A stretch of DNA of 64,000 bases from Solen grandis (lineage: Eukaryota; Mollusca; Bivalvia; Adapedonta; Solenidae). The stretch spans positions 36,736,720 through 36,800,719 of the forward strand of contig CM037787.1 in the NCBI GenBank assembly GCA_021229015.1. Reading direction: 5' to 3'. Below, one piece after another: positions 1 to 12,194 of the stretch (position 1 is the stretch's first letter; every line of letters begins with the position of its first letter). Under the pieces are notes generated by a model. It had not been told where the DNA came from and did no database searches. It worked only from the letters and a program-made list of their open reading frames with translations. A program made the translations under genes and the position numbers.

Positions 1-91
1 GGAATTAAATTATTGCTAATGTTTCTTTCATAAGACCGAATGGATTTTGTTGACTGTATATACAGAATATACAGAGCTCCAAACACAATGT

Positions 92-404
92 GAAGAACAA
101 GGATGGAAGACTTGGCTGTGCCCGTTTGAATTAGGGTGCCGTGGATTTCCTGCTCAGTCAGTATGGACGATGTTCGCTCGCGAGGAATAGTAGGCAAGGA
201 TGAAAAGCCTTGGAAAGGCAGACGAGAGAGCATCGAGTTGGCTCTGGAGAGAGCTGGAAGCCGGTTACCGATGTGGAGGGGGCGGGGGTTGCCGTCCGTA
301 GAGGGGAGGGTCCGGACTTAAAAAATCGAAACCCTCCGGATGGTGTCCAGCTGCAGACCCCAGTAAACTAGCAGTCTTAAGCCTGTTTTTCCATTATATT
401 CAGT
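92..404. other. GC-richer block inserted in cassette copy 1, unrecognised
   Basis: This block interrupts the alignment of copy 1 with copy 2 and is more GC-rich than its surroundings. A 61-codon open frame (136-321) has no similarity I recognise. It may be a fragment of a mobile element. I see no terminal repeats. Confidence 0.3.
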
Positions 405-965
405 ATGTTTAAAACATAAGATTGATGTAGATTTACACGAGGTATTATAAGACATTTTTACATTTCACAAATTTAAAAAAGTCCCGCAAATTTAACTATT
501 TAGTAAGTTAATTCCGGCCCAAAATAGCGCTGTGCATTAAAAATGGGAATCAGTCACTACTTCCGTTTTGTCATAGCAACCCGTTGCTAGGATCCACACT
601 CCATTTTGTTTATGCACAAACAAAGGTGTTGACATATTGCTCTCAAGTTTTCTTGAAGTTATATCACAGAATCCATCACATTCGTCAAGATATAAATATG
701 AATGCTTTAATAAAGAGGTAACTATGTATTTACAACATTTTTTTCTTTTTAATATCAGCAACAAATAACACCAGAACACTTTGTTTTGCTTGTTGGGTCA
801 CAGGAAGCTTTCATTTCTTTTAAAACGTGTCCTGTAACAGAGGTAACAAATTAATAGTATATACTAAAAAAAATATTCGCAAAAAAAAATTTGTCGATCG
901 AATAATGAATGGCCGGTACGAGTGACAGGGATATTATCTCTTGGGGAAAAAAAACTATATTATGG
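405..965 (+). promoter_or_regulatory. Promoter plus first-exon cassette, copy 1
   Basis: First of four related blocks. In order it has a CCCGCAAATTNAACTA box, an ETS-like ACTTCCG (about 559-565), the palindrome TAGCAACCCGTTGCTA (574-589), a YY1-like CTCCATTTTG, then a 20-nt mini-exon at 698-717 (ATG, peptide MNALIK plus a split Arg codon) with donor GTAACTATG. Homology with copies 2 and 3 continues a few hundred bases into the presumed intron. The matching upstream edge (GCTCCAAACACAAT near 75) is separated from the cassette by a block of about 310 bp not seen in copy 2. Whether it is transcribed cannot be told here. Confidence 0.5.
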
Positions 966-2839
966 AGATATCGTCGGAGGTCCTAACTGCGCCACTGACC
1001 AAACTCCGCCACCTTCCTTTTTGTAATCATAGTCTCGCAAGATTTTATCACACGCTCAAGCGACCATGAGATTTTTTTTTATATGTTTCAGTAAATAAAC
1101 TCAGATAATTTTGGTCCGAAATTTTGATTCCAACAGATAAATATTGCAAATTTTAACTCACACCACTCTTTTTATGTAATTTTTCTTAATCTACAAAATG
1201 ATTTCCATGCAGAATGACCCTTTCACGCTAAAATTCTTAAAATAAAAGTATCTCGGAAATTCTGTCTGCTGTGTTTACATACTTATAAATGGAAGTCATA
1301 TGTGTACAATTAGTTCGTGTACTGATATGATGTCACCTAGGTGGCGGAGTTCGGAACACACAAAATGATGGCATAATATTTGACTCCTAGTGTGTTAAAT
1401 GTCATTTTCGAGTGAATAATCGTTTATAAAAGATTATTTGGTGTTATCAATGTCAATTTGATAGAATTAATTAGTATGTGAACTGTTTCTCTTCTTTGTA
1501 ATGTATTTATGATGCATATTCTAATTAAATATTAGAGGGGTGCAGTTTGGGCACTCTAGGATACATAATCCGAGAATAATAACAATATGGCAATAAATAA
1601 ATGCTTAAGGATATGTACACTTATGCAATATATCTCCTCGAGTGTGACGTAATTTTACAAGGAAATCATCGACAATTGGCAAAATTATTGTTTCCAAACT
1701 GTTTTTATTGAAAATGTTTTGGAAACAGATAAAAACACTCATTTAATAAAGAAGTACCGATTTTATATTATTTTCACTATTGCTTCTTTTTGATAATTTT
1801 TAAAGTACCTGTTTAATCTACCAATAATTCTCAGTAAGCAGACAATCAATGATTCATGTAAACCAACATCTGTTCTTAGAATAGTGTATGTTTGATCTCA
1901 ATAATCCTATGTACAGAAGTCATTTACAGTTGTTAATCTGATAGCGAAATTCACACTTCAAAGTTATAATTTAGCATGCCCATTTACTCCCTGTAAAAGG
2001 TTTTTTACCCCCAAAATTAATCATATACCCCCAAAGTTGAAGAGACTCTCTATAAAGTATATAAAGTTAAGGGGGGGAACAAGTGATGGGAAATTAAAAA
2101 TACCCGGAGGACACCCTATAATAACATGGACACATTTGAATATGATAGTTTTTTTTTTTGTTCTCATTTGGAACATCTTAAATTTTGCACACTTTGCTGT
2201 TAGGAAGAACACAGAATTTCACTGCAACTGTTGTTTATAGATTTTGTGTCTTTATGTCCACCGTTATCATGACAGGCTCATTTTGAGCTCACTGTCGAGA
2301 ACTCAAGACGCAATTTTGGAAATAATATTTTTGACAGTAGTTGGATTTGGACAGTTATTTTTTAAATTAGTTCTCAATTGGCCATTGACAATTTATTACA
2401 TTTGAAGGGAAGATATTGATGCATTTGACAGTATATTCAATAGAAAGGTGAGGGATTGTTTTGTTCATTTTTCTTACAATAACTTCTTATGCTGAGAACT
2501 GGATACCCCAGGATTAGTGGTTACATGACCAAATAACTTCTGTGTACATGTAATTGTCTTTGACCGCAGTTGTATTAGCAGGCCCGGGTCGAAAAGTGAT
2601 GTGTGGACACTATCGAATAGTGTTTGCATTGAAGTTTTGCAGAGACAGTTCTGTTTAAGACTCCTGACAAGAAAAAAACATACTAAAACATAAATAACCT
2701 TGACGACCTGGAAGCAGTCTTCAAACGGAGACTCCCCCACCCCCCAACAAAAAAAATCTAATCAATTTTAGGCGCAAGTTTTAATATATGGAGGGTTAGG
2801 CCTCTTCCGCGTGTCGAATTGTTTGTGCATTTTCAACTT
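966..2839. other. Non-coding AT-rich stretch between duplicated segments
   Basis: Copy 2 of the segmental duplication lacks this interval: sequence homologous to 2840-3280 follows copy 2 after only a few hundred bases. I see no exon, tRNA-like box or terminal repeat in it. Either it was inserted into copy 1 or lost from copy 2. Confidence 0.4.
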
Positions 2840-3285
2840 GAAGTGGCACATTTTAATTTTAGAGACAAAAAAATAACCCCTCTCCGAAAAAAAACCAACA
2901 TCCCATTATACTCAGTAAATACAAATGTTGATAAATAATAAAATCATTAATATCCTTTTTATTTAGCCTTAAAATTATGTTGTCTGTGGATTATTCTTTG
3001 ATATTCATTGACTGTGTGTAGGGGGGGGGGGGGGGGGGGGGGGCCGCTGGGGGCCGGTTGGCGAACCTTTTATACAATATGTAACTTATATTTACCATAC
3101 AAAAATACATTATTATTTTTTTGCTGTTGTTGTTGATGATGATGTTGTTTTTTCTCAAATGATATTTTTGCGAATGATTTGGTTGGTAAAAGTCTATGCT
3201 ATCTAACCTATTTATTGAACTAAGTTCATAAACATTAACAGAAGCTACTGCATCTGAACGGACTGCAAGAGTCCTGGGACTCGCT
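2840..3285 (+). repeat. Segmental duplication, downstream arm copy A
   Basis: Matches 4290-4770 through several landmarks: CCCCGAAAAAAA-like start, GATAAATAAT, TTTTATTTAGCCTT, TTCATTGACT, GGGCCGGTTG, TATATTTACCATACA and the GTTGTT tract before TTTCTCAAATGA. It contains a G run at 3021-3043. Confidence 0.6.
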
Positions 3286-3649
3286 ATGTTAAAAATATGA
3301 GTCCCAATATGGAAAGCATGTATGGGTCCTATTGTGGAAAAATTTACTGAGGTGGCACAGAGAGAGAAAAATCCATTGGTTTATTGCTTTAATTTCAAAG
3401 CTTTTTCGGATTTCAAAATGTTTAAATCACTCTGAGAGTAAACGTAAGCGGACACACGTTGATCAAAATAGCTCGCAATGAGAACGTTGCGTTCAGGTCC
3501 CGTTCTCTCGAAAATACTCAAGTACGATCTCAAGCTCAAATTTGAGTATCATAGGCTACTGAAATTAATAGGCATACTTTGAGTAAAAGTATGAAAAATC
3601 ATACTCAAGTAGAATTTTTGTTTTCGAGGTCACGGAGCCTTGTCAGCTA

Positions 3650-4215
3650 AATACAAAACTCCAAACACAATTTCAAACACATAAGAAAGGTTTACACGAA
3701 TGATGATTTTACCAAATTTTAAAAAGACCCGCAAATTAAACTATTGTGTAAAATTCCGGCACGTAATAGCGCTGTGCATTAAAAATGGGAACCAGTTATT
3801 ACTTCCGTTTTGTCATAACAACCCGTTGCTAGGATCCAGACTCCATTTTGTTTATGCACAAACAAAGGTGTTGACATATTGCTCTCAAGTTTTCTTGAAG
3901 TTATATCACAGAATCCGTCTTTTTCGCAAAATATTAATATGACTGCTTTAATAAAGAGGTAACTATGTATTTACAACATTTTTCTTTATAATTAGCAACA
4001 AACAACACCAGAATACTTTGTTTTCTTGTTAGGTCACAGGAACAGGAGGAAGCTTTCATTTCTCTATTAAAACTGTCCTGTAAAAGAGGTAACAAACGTT
4101 GCGTTCTAAAAAAAAAACTAAGAAAATAAAATTTGTTGAACAAATAGTGAATAACCGGAACGAAAGACAGGGATATATCACTTTGGAAAAAAAATCTAGA
4201 ATTATGGAGATGCAT
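3650..4215 (+). promoter_or_regulatory. Promoter plus first-exon cassette, copy 2
   Basis: Same order of elements as copy 1: ACTTCCG, TAACAACCCGTTGCTA (3816-3831, one change from the perfect palindrome), CTCCATTTTG, and a mini-exon at 3939-3958 (ATG, MTALIK plus split Arg) followed by donor GTAACTATG. Similarity to copy 1 runs through the following 250 bases (GTCACAGGAA, AAGCTTTCATTTC, GACAGGGATAT, TTATGGAGAT). ATG, phase and donor are intact, so it could act as an alternative first exon of the gene beginning at 12521. Confidence 0.5.
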
Positions 4216-4289
4216 TCTCATGGCCCACGGTAAGCCTACTGGGGATGAATTGATTTTTTTCTAGTCTATATTTTTTAAACTTGAGAGCC

Positions 4290-4577
4290 ATGGATCTAAG
4301 CCAAATTTGAGGGCCATGGATCTAAGCCCCCTCCCCGAAAAAAAATATCCCTCTATACTCAATGATAACAAATATTGATAAATAATCAAACTATTAATAT
4401 CCGTTTTATTTAGCCTTTTAAAAGATTATGATTTCTGTGCATTATTCTTTCATGTTCATTGACTTGTGTGTGTGGGTGGGTGGGGGCGGTGTGTACAAAG
4501 CAGTTGGAGGGCCGGTTGATGGACCTATTGTACAATATTATACAATCAACATGTAGCCTATATTTACCATACATTTT

Positions 4578-4651
<74 letters not shown>

Positions 4652-4770
4652 GCTTTCTCAAATGAATTTGTTTGGTAAAAGATATAGCGATATGTCTTCC
4701 ATCTAGCCCATTTACAAATTCATAAAACTGAAGCTAATGCATCTTAAAGGACTGCACATTATGTGCCTTA
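4290..4770 (+). repeat. Segmental duplication, downstream arm copy B, with expanded (TTG)n
   Basis: Homologous to 2840-3285. The short GTTGTT tract of copy A is here a pure TTG array at about 4578-4651 (roughly 24 units), so the microsatellite expanded after duplication. A shorter echo (AAAGATATAGYGATATGTC) occurs again near 7760, downstream of cassette copy 3. Confidence 0.6.
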
Positions 4771-4934
4771 CCCTAATATAAACAATATGACATGCTATAA
4801 GTGTAAGCTGTATTCTACGTTGTAATCTCTCTCTCTCTCTCTCTCCTTAAACTTAGAGAGAATTATGATTAACCTGAATTATGACCATAAAATAAGTATA
4901 ATGAATAAAATACTAACAAACTAGAAAAGAAGAA

Positions 4935-5790
4935 TACTTGTCCCGATTAGTAGAATTTTGCCCTTATTTAATCATCTTTTCACATCTTTACCTAATCCAT
5001 CTCCGCAATTCATAAAACAGCTCAATGCTATTATATTAGATTTTATTTGGCAAGGAAAATGTAAAATATATATTAATATATATCTATATATATCTAGATA
5101 CTGCCAACTCCTCGGTCGATGTTATAGGCAGGGCTATGCACCGGATTTAGTAAGAGGTGAAGTAAAAGAGCCAGAGCTAGATATAGCATCTGGGATATGA
5201 GACTTGAAGTAAAAGGCTCAGTCGTAGTTAGGCCTTGTTAGTAACTGATGAGGTGCATTAAGAAGGGGATAAAAGCAAGATAGTAAAAAAACACTTGTTG
5301 ACAAGTCACTGCATTGCTTACACAATAATATTCCTATATCTGCAAATAATTTGAAGAAATGGCTAAAAAATGGTAGACTTTTAGAATAGTATATACATGC
5401 TTAAAAACATGGATAAGGCACCGCATATCTACTAGTTCTATGATTTAAAAGAATTCATTGAAATATACAAGATAAAAAGGCATTTTAAATTCAATCACTT
5501 CATATATTGAAATATATGAAGGAATGTATCGAGTGAAAAAGTGTAGACCCTTTATGCCTCCACTTTTTGTATAAAAGGTCCACAACCAATATATGACATT
5601 ATTACAAAAAGCCAATTTTGTGCTTAAATGTTTCAAAACATGGAACAAAAAATTAGGAGTAAATATATCGAATACTGACTGGAAAACTATTTTCTCATGC
5701 CTTTACACTTACAAAAGACTCTTATATACAATGGTTCCAGTAAAGAATAACTCACAGGATATAAGATACGAAAGACCTGTTACATAAAAT
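4935..5790 (+). mobile_element. Degenerate L1-like LINE fragment (3' part of ORF2)
   Basis: Frame-1 peptide at 4958-5070 reads LFNHLFTSLPNPSPQFIKQL followed by LDFIWQGKCKI, typical of the region after the palm domain of L1-type reverse transcriptases. Further on, a GPQPIYDIITK-like stretch in another frame and WNKKLGVNISNTDWKTI (about 5641-5691) match the C-terminal tail of such proteins. Stops and frameshifts are frequent, and about 270 bases of unrelated sequence (5070-5340) interrupt it. It is a dead fragment. Confidence 0.7.
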
Positions 5791-6159
5791 ATACTATAGT
5801 CAGACATTCCAAAGAGTGCCTGTCTGTCTGACCTGACAATAAATACCTTAAACAATATGGCATCCACATTACCCTAACAAAAGAGCGGATTTCATTTCCG
5901 TTTTTACTCGATTGGATAATGTGCGATTTCTAACCGAAGTCGGATTCATTGTCGGCAACTTGATACTTAATAATTTAGTCTTAGTCGATTCTACATACAG
6001 TTCTTATTCTCCTTCTCTCGTGTATAATTAAAAATATAAATAAATAAAAAATATTCGTACATTGTTGTTAAAATTCTGAAAGAGGTCACTCACGATACAG
6101 ATCAGATGAGACAAGTAAAAATGTCAGTGACTTCATAGAAGTTCTACAAACATTGCGGT

Positions 6160-6190
6160 CTTTATTTATTTATTTATTTATTTATTTTTT
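6160..6190. repeat. (TTTA)n microsatellite
   Basis: About six TTTA units followed by a T-rich stretch, within sequence related to the flank of cassette copy 4. Confidence 0.8.
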
Positions 6191-6344
6191 ATTTTTTTAT
6201 TATTTTTTTCTGCTGTTGTTGTTTGTTGTACATAGTAGTCTTTTAATTATAAGCAGATTATGATACATTTTCCGTTACAAACACCCAGAACCTATTCAAC
6301 TGACCATTAACGATTTTTAAACAGTTAAATATCTGTAAGGAATT

Positions 6345-6900
6345 AAAGCATAAAATGTATAAAGTTTTCTAATTCTTGTTGAATGGATTCTGTATATCCA
6401 ATAACTAAAGGTTGAAGTGGGTCTATACAGCTGTTTGTAATAAAAGGACATTCTGATTTTTCAAAATTTTAAAAAGTCCCGCAAATTAGACTATTGAGTA
6501 ACATTGATCCCGGTTTCTAATTGCATAGTGCATTCAAAATAAGAACCAATCATCACTTCTGTTTTGTCATAGCAACCCGTTGCTAGGAACCAGATTCCAT
6601 TTTATTTATGCATAAACAAACGCATTGACATATTGCTTTCAAGTTTTCTTGAGTTATATTCAGAATCCGTCATTTTTGTTAAAACAAATTGACTGCTTTA
6701 ATAAAGCGGTAACTACGTATTTACAACATTTTTTTTAATATTTACAACAAACAAACCAGGTACTTTTTCTTAAAAAGTAACAAGAAACTTTCGTTTCCTT
6801 AAAGTTAAATAGTCAGTAACAGGTCACAAATATTAAAGAAAAAACCTTGGGAAAATAAGATTGATCAAATTTGACTGAATAGTGAATAACTGAAAAATAT
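6345..6900 (+). promoter_or_regulatory. Promoter plus first-exon cassette, copy 3 (start codon lost)
   Basis: Retains TAGCAACCCGTTGCTA (6570-6585), but the ETS-like site is ACTTCTG instead of ACTTCCG. The mini-exon aligns at 6689-6708, with TTG where the other copies have ATG and AAGCG where they have AAGAG. The donor GTAACTACG is kept. Sequence more than 300 bases upstream also resembles sequence upstream of copy 4 (6105 versus 11373, GAGACAARTAAAAATRTC). Copy 3 is therefore part of a segmental duplication larger than the promoter and has probably decayed as a coding first exon. Confidence 0.45.
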
Positions 6901-7033
6901 TAGTATAAAGTAAAAATGTGGAAGCAAAAATGAAGTCGCTTACAATAAAATACCACTAGTGGACACGCTGAAAACATGTATACTCGGGTAATGTATTACC
7001 GGTGGTCGTATATTACCGGGCTGTTCAGAATAA

Positions 7034-7063
7034 AACACACACACACACACATATATATATATC

Positions 7064-7114
<51 letters not shown>

Positions 7115-7120
7115 AGAGAA
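7034..7120. repeat. Compound (CA)n(TA)n(GA)n(G)n microsatellite
   Basis: Uninterrupted alternating CA, then TA, then GA units ending in a G run. Short open frames across it are spurious. Confidence 0.9.
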
Positions 7121-7223
7121 TTTTCCCACAAAATCATTTGCATATTATAAGTCAACCCATATATTTAGTAAGTGCTATCTGTCAAAACTAAACTTGGGTA
7201 TAAGCCACTCCAATGAGATTTAA

Positions 7224-8234
7224 CATTTTTTTAATACCTTTTAACAACTTCTCTTCAACGGAAATCTATAATTTTCCTTATTTCAATAAAAAAATTTTTA
7301 TCACAACATAACTATTTTTTAATTTTTCAGGACAGCTCATTATTTCTAACCGTGTTATTTGATCTAAAAAAAAAATAGTGAGTGAATTATTTAACATGCA
7401 TTGGTAATAAATATATGCTGAAATATACTAAGTAGTGTTAACACTGTCAATCATTTTATTAAGAAGAAACTGATCTAGAGAAGTGACTCTTAAATGAAAT
7501 GTTGAGGATCATAGAACGATAAATATTTCATATAAGTGTTTCTCCTTCTATTTGCAACCTATTTCTGACAGCTTAAAACCTCTGTAATACAATTATACAA
7601 CCCACCAGAATCTTCAAATTGACAAAAGATTATTTTTGGCCTAAATATTGAATTCACAGACATTCATCCATAATAAGGTAAATTACACTTTTAAAAATAC
7701 AACGTATAGACTACTTTTATCAATATTTTCTTTCCACAAATGATTTATTTGTGTTATGCTGGTTAAAGATATAGTGATATGTCCCATTTACAATTCGGAT
7801 TTCACCCGCTATTTAAAATGTCCGCCAAAAGAGTTTACCGATGACTTTCAGTTACCCCCAACCCATCCTCCCTTTCAAAAATCTAGCATGTCAAAACACT
7901 ACTTGTTTTGGAAGAAATCTTACAGACCTGCGTTGGCCTTTCTTCTCGATTAAATATGCGATTTCTAATGAGACCGTCACAAATAATATATGACACGCCT
8001 ATAAATACGCTCACATACGCAGATATAATTTACACTTAATCTGAATCAAAGTCGTTGTAGATCCCAATACTGGGTTTTACACAACGGAAGGAGAGCTCCG
8101 CCTTATTGGCGGTGGCTCTTTAAGGAATTGTTGAATGCATCAACTGAGCCAGCATGCATTATATTATCAGGGAGATGATTCCAGTGAATCAGTGTCCGCA
8201 AAGAATGAATTTTCATATTGTTTAGAGTTTGATG
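7224..8234. other. Non-coding AT-rich stretch
   Basis: No exon or structured RNA seen. 7756-7800 resembles 4668-4720, and 7945-7960 echoes the 5925 region, so part of it belongs to the segmental duplication. Confidence 0.4.
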
Positions 8235-9475
8235 GTGGTATTTCCAGACACTTTGCAATTTTTAAATGCGTTTTTCTAATATTTTGATGTTTCGCAGCCA
8301 TTTTATTTTTTTCATTGTCCTTTTAGGTCTGGTGAATTTCACAAAATCTGATGTTGGCAGTGCTGGAACTAACCCCTCAACCACCTTGTACATTAATATT
8401 AATCTGAGGCTTAGGCGTCTATCTTGTAGTGTTTCTAATTCAAGGTCTTGTTTCATTTTTGATATTGTCCCTGGTGTTCTGCTTGTATAATCTCTTTTTA
8501 TGAATCTTACTGTCCTGTTTTGGATTCTATCTAGTTTGTCTATATTGTCTTTCTGGTAGGGGTTCCAGATGGTAGCCCCATATTCCATTATTGATTTTGC
8601 TAGTGTAATGTAGGCTGTTTTTCTACAGGTGTCTGGTACATTTCTGAGATTTCTTCTTAATAGGCCTAAAGTTGAATTTGCTTTTTTGCATACCTTGTTG
8701 ATATGTATATTCCGTTTTAGGTCATTTGAGATTTGTAGTCCAAGATAGGGATAATTTTGTACTTCCTGCATTATGTAGATGCATTATGTAGATATTAAGT
8801 TGATAAAATGTATTGGTTCTTTTGTTGATTGACATGATATAGCATTTTTTCGCATTGAATTTCATGTTCCAGTTTGTTGCCCATGTTTCTAGGCTATTTA
8901 GGTCCTGTTGTAATTGGTGGTGATCTTGTTCTGATTTTATTGTTCTATATAGTAGACAATCATCTGAACATAGTCTGACAGAGGATTTTACACTTTCTGG
9001 CAGGTCATTTATGTGGCACAAGATAAGGATTGGCCCTAGTACTGTGTCTTGGGGTACTTAAGAATTTGTCATGTGGTACTGTGTCGAAGGCTTTTGAAAA
9101 GTCTAATATGGCATTATCTATTTGTTGACCTTTGTCGTGGTCTAATAGGAAGTCATTTAAAGTTGTGATCAGTTGTGTTTCACAGGAGTACCCAGACCTA
9201 AATCCATGATTTAAGTTTGCAAGTATTTTGTTTTCTTCCAGGTGGTTAAGTAAGTGTCTACAAATAATATGTTCAAGAGTTTTGCATATGACTGAGGTTA
9301 GAGAGACAGTAGTCTGTAGTTTTCTGGCAGATATTTGTTGCCTTTTTTGAAGATGCTTGAGATGTTTGCGTCTCTCCAGTCTTTTTGGTAATTCTCCTGT
9401 TTATATTGAGCACTGTAGGCTTATTTTCAGGATTGGGACTAGTTCTCTTGAGCATTCTTTTAGTATTAGAGTTAG
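8235..9475 (-). mobile_element. Degenerate non-LTR retrotransposon, Jockey/CR1-like reverse transcriptase
   Basis: Read on the minus strand, pieces in different frames follow the usual RT order: an FKKGNKYLPENYRLLSLTS-like finger region, TLEHIICRHLLNHLEENKI, HGFRSGYSCETQLITTLNDF and LDFSKAFDTVPHDK (palm). INDLPESVKSSVRLCSDDC follows, where the usual ADD catalytic triplet has become SDD. The thumb and C-terminal part (8262-8771) includes YLGLQISNDLK, MEYGATIWNPY, KLDRIQNRTVRFIKRDY and VVEGLVPALP. At least two frameshifts and a stop at about 9060 break the frame. This is a 5'-truncated inactive copy. Confidence 0.9.
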
Positions 9476-9918
9476 GTAATGCATATATGCCATATACTTT
9501 TCAAGCACAATGTCATAAGTCGGTGTACATTCTCAAATGCCAAAGGCCGAAAATAATTTTGAACATGTTTTAGAGTTTTAAGCGTATACAAGCGTATAAA
9601 TTCTATAATTATTATGTTATGCATACGCTCATTATACACTCCAAGTACACTTCTCATAGGGTGGCATGAATGAGGTCAGTAAAATATCAGGAAAATCATT
9701 GAAACGTATATCTAACGACTGACTGTAATTGTTAAGGTTTGTGGTACAGACCCTTCATGAAAATATAGGGGGTCAGTAATGTTAATACTCCACCCACCCA
9801 CCCCTTGTAAAAAGAGATGGTAGTTAGGTACTGGTAGGGATTTTTTTCTCCGATATATGTATATATACATAAACACATGCTGTAGAAATTGCAGAACGGA
9901 AGGAAATTGGGTGTTTAC

Positions 9919-10388
9919 TAGTGGTGAGCTGATTAATCATAAAGTCAACGAATCAGTGCCGAGCTACTGGTTGACGTGACGATGACGACGAAAATAATTC
10001 GTTGACGAATTATTGACCAAAAAAGGGGGTGTTGTTAATATTTCAACGCGCATCTGATTGGGTAATTTCATTAATTTGATAAATTGATACTTGCAAAGTT
10101 GCACTTTTCACATCGTTGGCCTCTGGTTGTAACCTCTTATACTTTATCTCGGTTCAATGTTTATACATGTATTTGAATATTTGAGAAATTAACATCTATA
10201 CCTAATACATATCTATATAATATATATAGTACAGAATACTTTATTTTCATGTTGTACAGTAAGAGAGTTTTAATAGGCATTTACTCCAAACATGGTATAT
10301 TTGGTATTTAATCATGATGAATCAATTAATCAGTGACTTTTGTCTCTGATTAATCGACGAATATTTTTTCGACTGATTCCAATCACTA
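9919..10388. mobile_element. hAT-type MITE with perfect 8-bp target duplication
   Basis: GTGTTTAC occurs at 9911-9918 and again at 10389-10396, directly abutting ends TAGTGGTGAGC and, reading inward from the right, TAGTGATTGG. Subterminal GATTAATC motifs occur on both sides. Eight-base duplications and TAGTG/CAGTG ends are typical of animal hAT elements. It is 470 bp, lacks coding capacity and needs a transposase in trans. Confidence 0.85.
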
Positions 10389-10396
10389 GTGTTTAC

Positions 10397-11200
10397 TTGT
10401 TTAATGTTGTATAAGAAAGTTCATAGCTCGACGACTATTTGAAGAAATGTGGGGGTACCCTACTCACCAAACATCGGCGTAACAAAAATCGGCGTAACAC
10501 TTCTTTGTTAAAGTTTTAATTTTAATTCAATTTTATATGATCAAATAAAATAAAAAAATTGCACTAACAATATAATTAATTGTTGAAGAAGCCTAATATC
10601 AAACCAGGATCATATAAATTATATAAATAAAGATGAGAGTGTAAGTATTATATATAAGTATTTAGTGTTGAATTTTGGTCTTAAATGTGTTTTTAAAAAT
10701 CCATTAAATGTTTAAAAGGTTTAAGAAATTGCCAGAAATCCAATCAGAAGTGCGTAGTTCACCGCGAATGTTGCGAAAACACAGTTTCACAGGCGAATGG
10801 CATTTTTTTTTAAAATTTACACGGATAGTGACATAATGAAATACGTTATAATGCGCTGCCTATACGTCATTTATACGGAACACATACGCTATCCTTACGC
10901 TACTTAATTTACCAAGAACTATCGTTGATATTTTGGGTTTAATGCGCCCAAAAGTTTGTTGTTGTTTTTTTTCGGTTTTACATACGTTTTTCTCAGACGA
11001 AGATCATGATAGGAGCATAAGCCCAGTCAGATTCAATGCCGACACCTTAATCTATTCTACATGTTTCTTCTAAAAGAATTGAATTCTGACAACAGAATGT
11101 TTGAAACTCTTTGAGACATAACGTGGACTAAGGCTGATACCCGCCCCGACGGGTAAAATTAAAAACAAAACTCTCTAAATCATGTTTTCCACTGTAAGTT
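10397..11200. other. Non-coding AT-rich stretch
   Basis: No exon seen. Contains a short direct repeat ATCGGCGTAACA (two copies near 10474-10500). The 3' part begins the flank shared with cassette copy 3. Confidence 0.35.
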
Positions 11201-11218
11201 AAGAGAATGTGTTCAATA

Positions 11219-11320
11219 CGGAAAGTCTGCATCCTACTTTAGTTTAACAGTATTTCCGAATATTAAATGCATCCACTGGGCGCAATGGAATTAAAATCCA
11301 CTGCGAAAACAAGCGAAATG
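11219..11320 (+). repeat. Dispersed repeat, copy 1 (pair with 15505-15615)
   Basis: Shares GAAAGTCTGCATCCTACTTT-like start, ATGCA(T/C)CCA, GAA(A)TT and CACTGCGAAAAC with 15505-15615, which lies inside intron 3 of the unrecognised gene. It looks like an old mobile fragment. No coding content. Confidence 0.5.
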
Positions 11321-11643
11321 ACAACCGTTAGATTTATACATATTGTCTAGTGAATAATATCAATACAGATAGAATGAGACAAATAAAAATATCGTTGACT
11401 TCACTTTAATGTTTACGAACATGGTGGATTTTATTATTTTAGGTATTGTGTGGGAATCCGATTATGACAGGGATTCTATATACGTACATAATTATATATA
11501 GAATCCCTGATTGTGATAAACATCCCTTTCTTTCCTTCTCTTTTGTCTTCTAGGGAACTTCTGTAGCCCCTTAGGCTAAAAAATCCCTTAAAAATTATTC
11601 CTGAGTATATTCTCCTTATTCCGGTCTGATCAATTCAAGGAAA

Positions 11644-12110
11644 TTAATATATATCGGATAAAATATATCTTTTATCTCTCAACAGCTTATCTAAGTTTGT
11701 TTTGAAAGAGTTCACTGAAGTACAGTTTATTATACTTTCAGGTAGATTATTCCATGTCGAGACGGTGCTATAGCCAAAAGAATTTAGTCGAATTTTTTTT
11801 GGTTTAAAAATTGTTGTGACCTCTGTTCCACTATTGTCTGCAAATTTGAAGAAAGTGTTCATGTCAATATTGTCAACTTTATGGACGATTTTATAGTCCT
11901 GGATGAAGTCGAAACGCTTTCTTCGATATTCCAGTGTGGACAGGAACGTTCAGTTCCTTAAGTCTTTCCTCATACGACAACCCACGAAGTTCGGGTACTA
12001 ACCTTGTCGCTCTTCTTTGTGAATTTTCTATACATTTCTTTGTAGTTGGGAAAGTATATTAAGTTTCCGAAATCCAAGTGGGAACGAATCAGCGATTTAT
12101 ATAGATTTAA
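11644..12110 (-). mobile_element. LINE 3' fragment (RT C-terminal tail)
   Basis: Minus-strand peptide at 11862-11644 ends with FGYSTVSTWNNLPESIINCT and SVNSFKTNLDKLLRD, the conserved tail that follows RT in many animal LINEs. Upstream on the same strand, in shifted frames, are RLVPELRGLSYEERLKELN-like residues. Only the last part of the element is present and it is frameshifted. Confidence 0.75.
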
Positions 12111-12194
12111 GAATAAACTTTTATCATCCCAATCTTAATTTCTCTGACTACTCACGATTTTAAACAAATTCCCATTTATATGGCATTAGATTTT

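Noticed and set aside
136..321. 61-codon open frame in a GC-richer block
   Set aside because: No recognisable similarity, splice context or start context; length is within chance for the composition.
4410..4665. Poly-Gln (minus) and poly-Cys (plus) open frames
   Set aside because: Both are translations of the (TTG)n microsatellite; no exon signals or conserved flanks.
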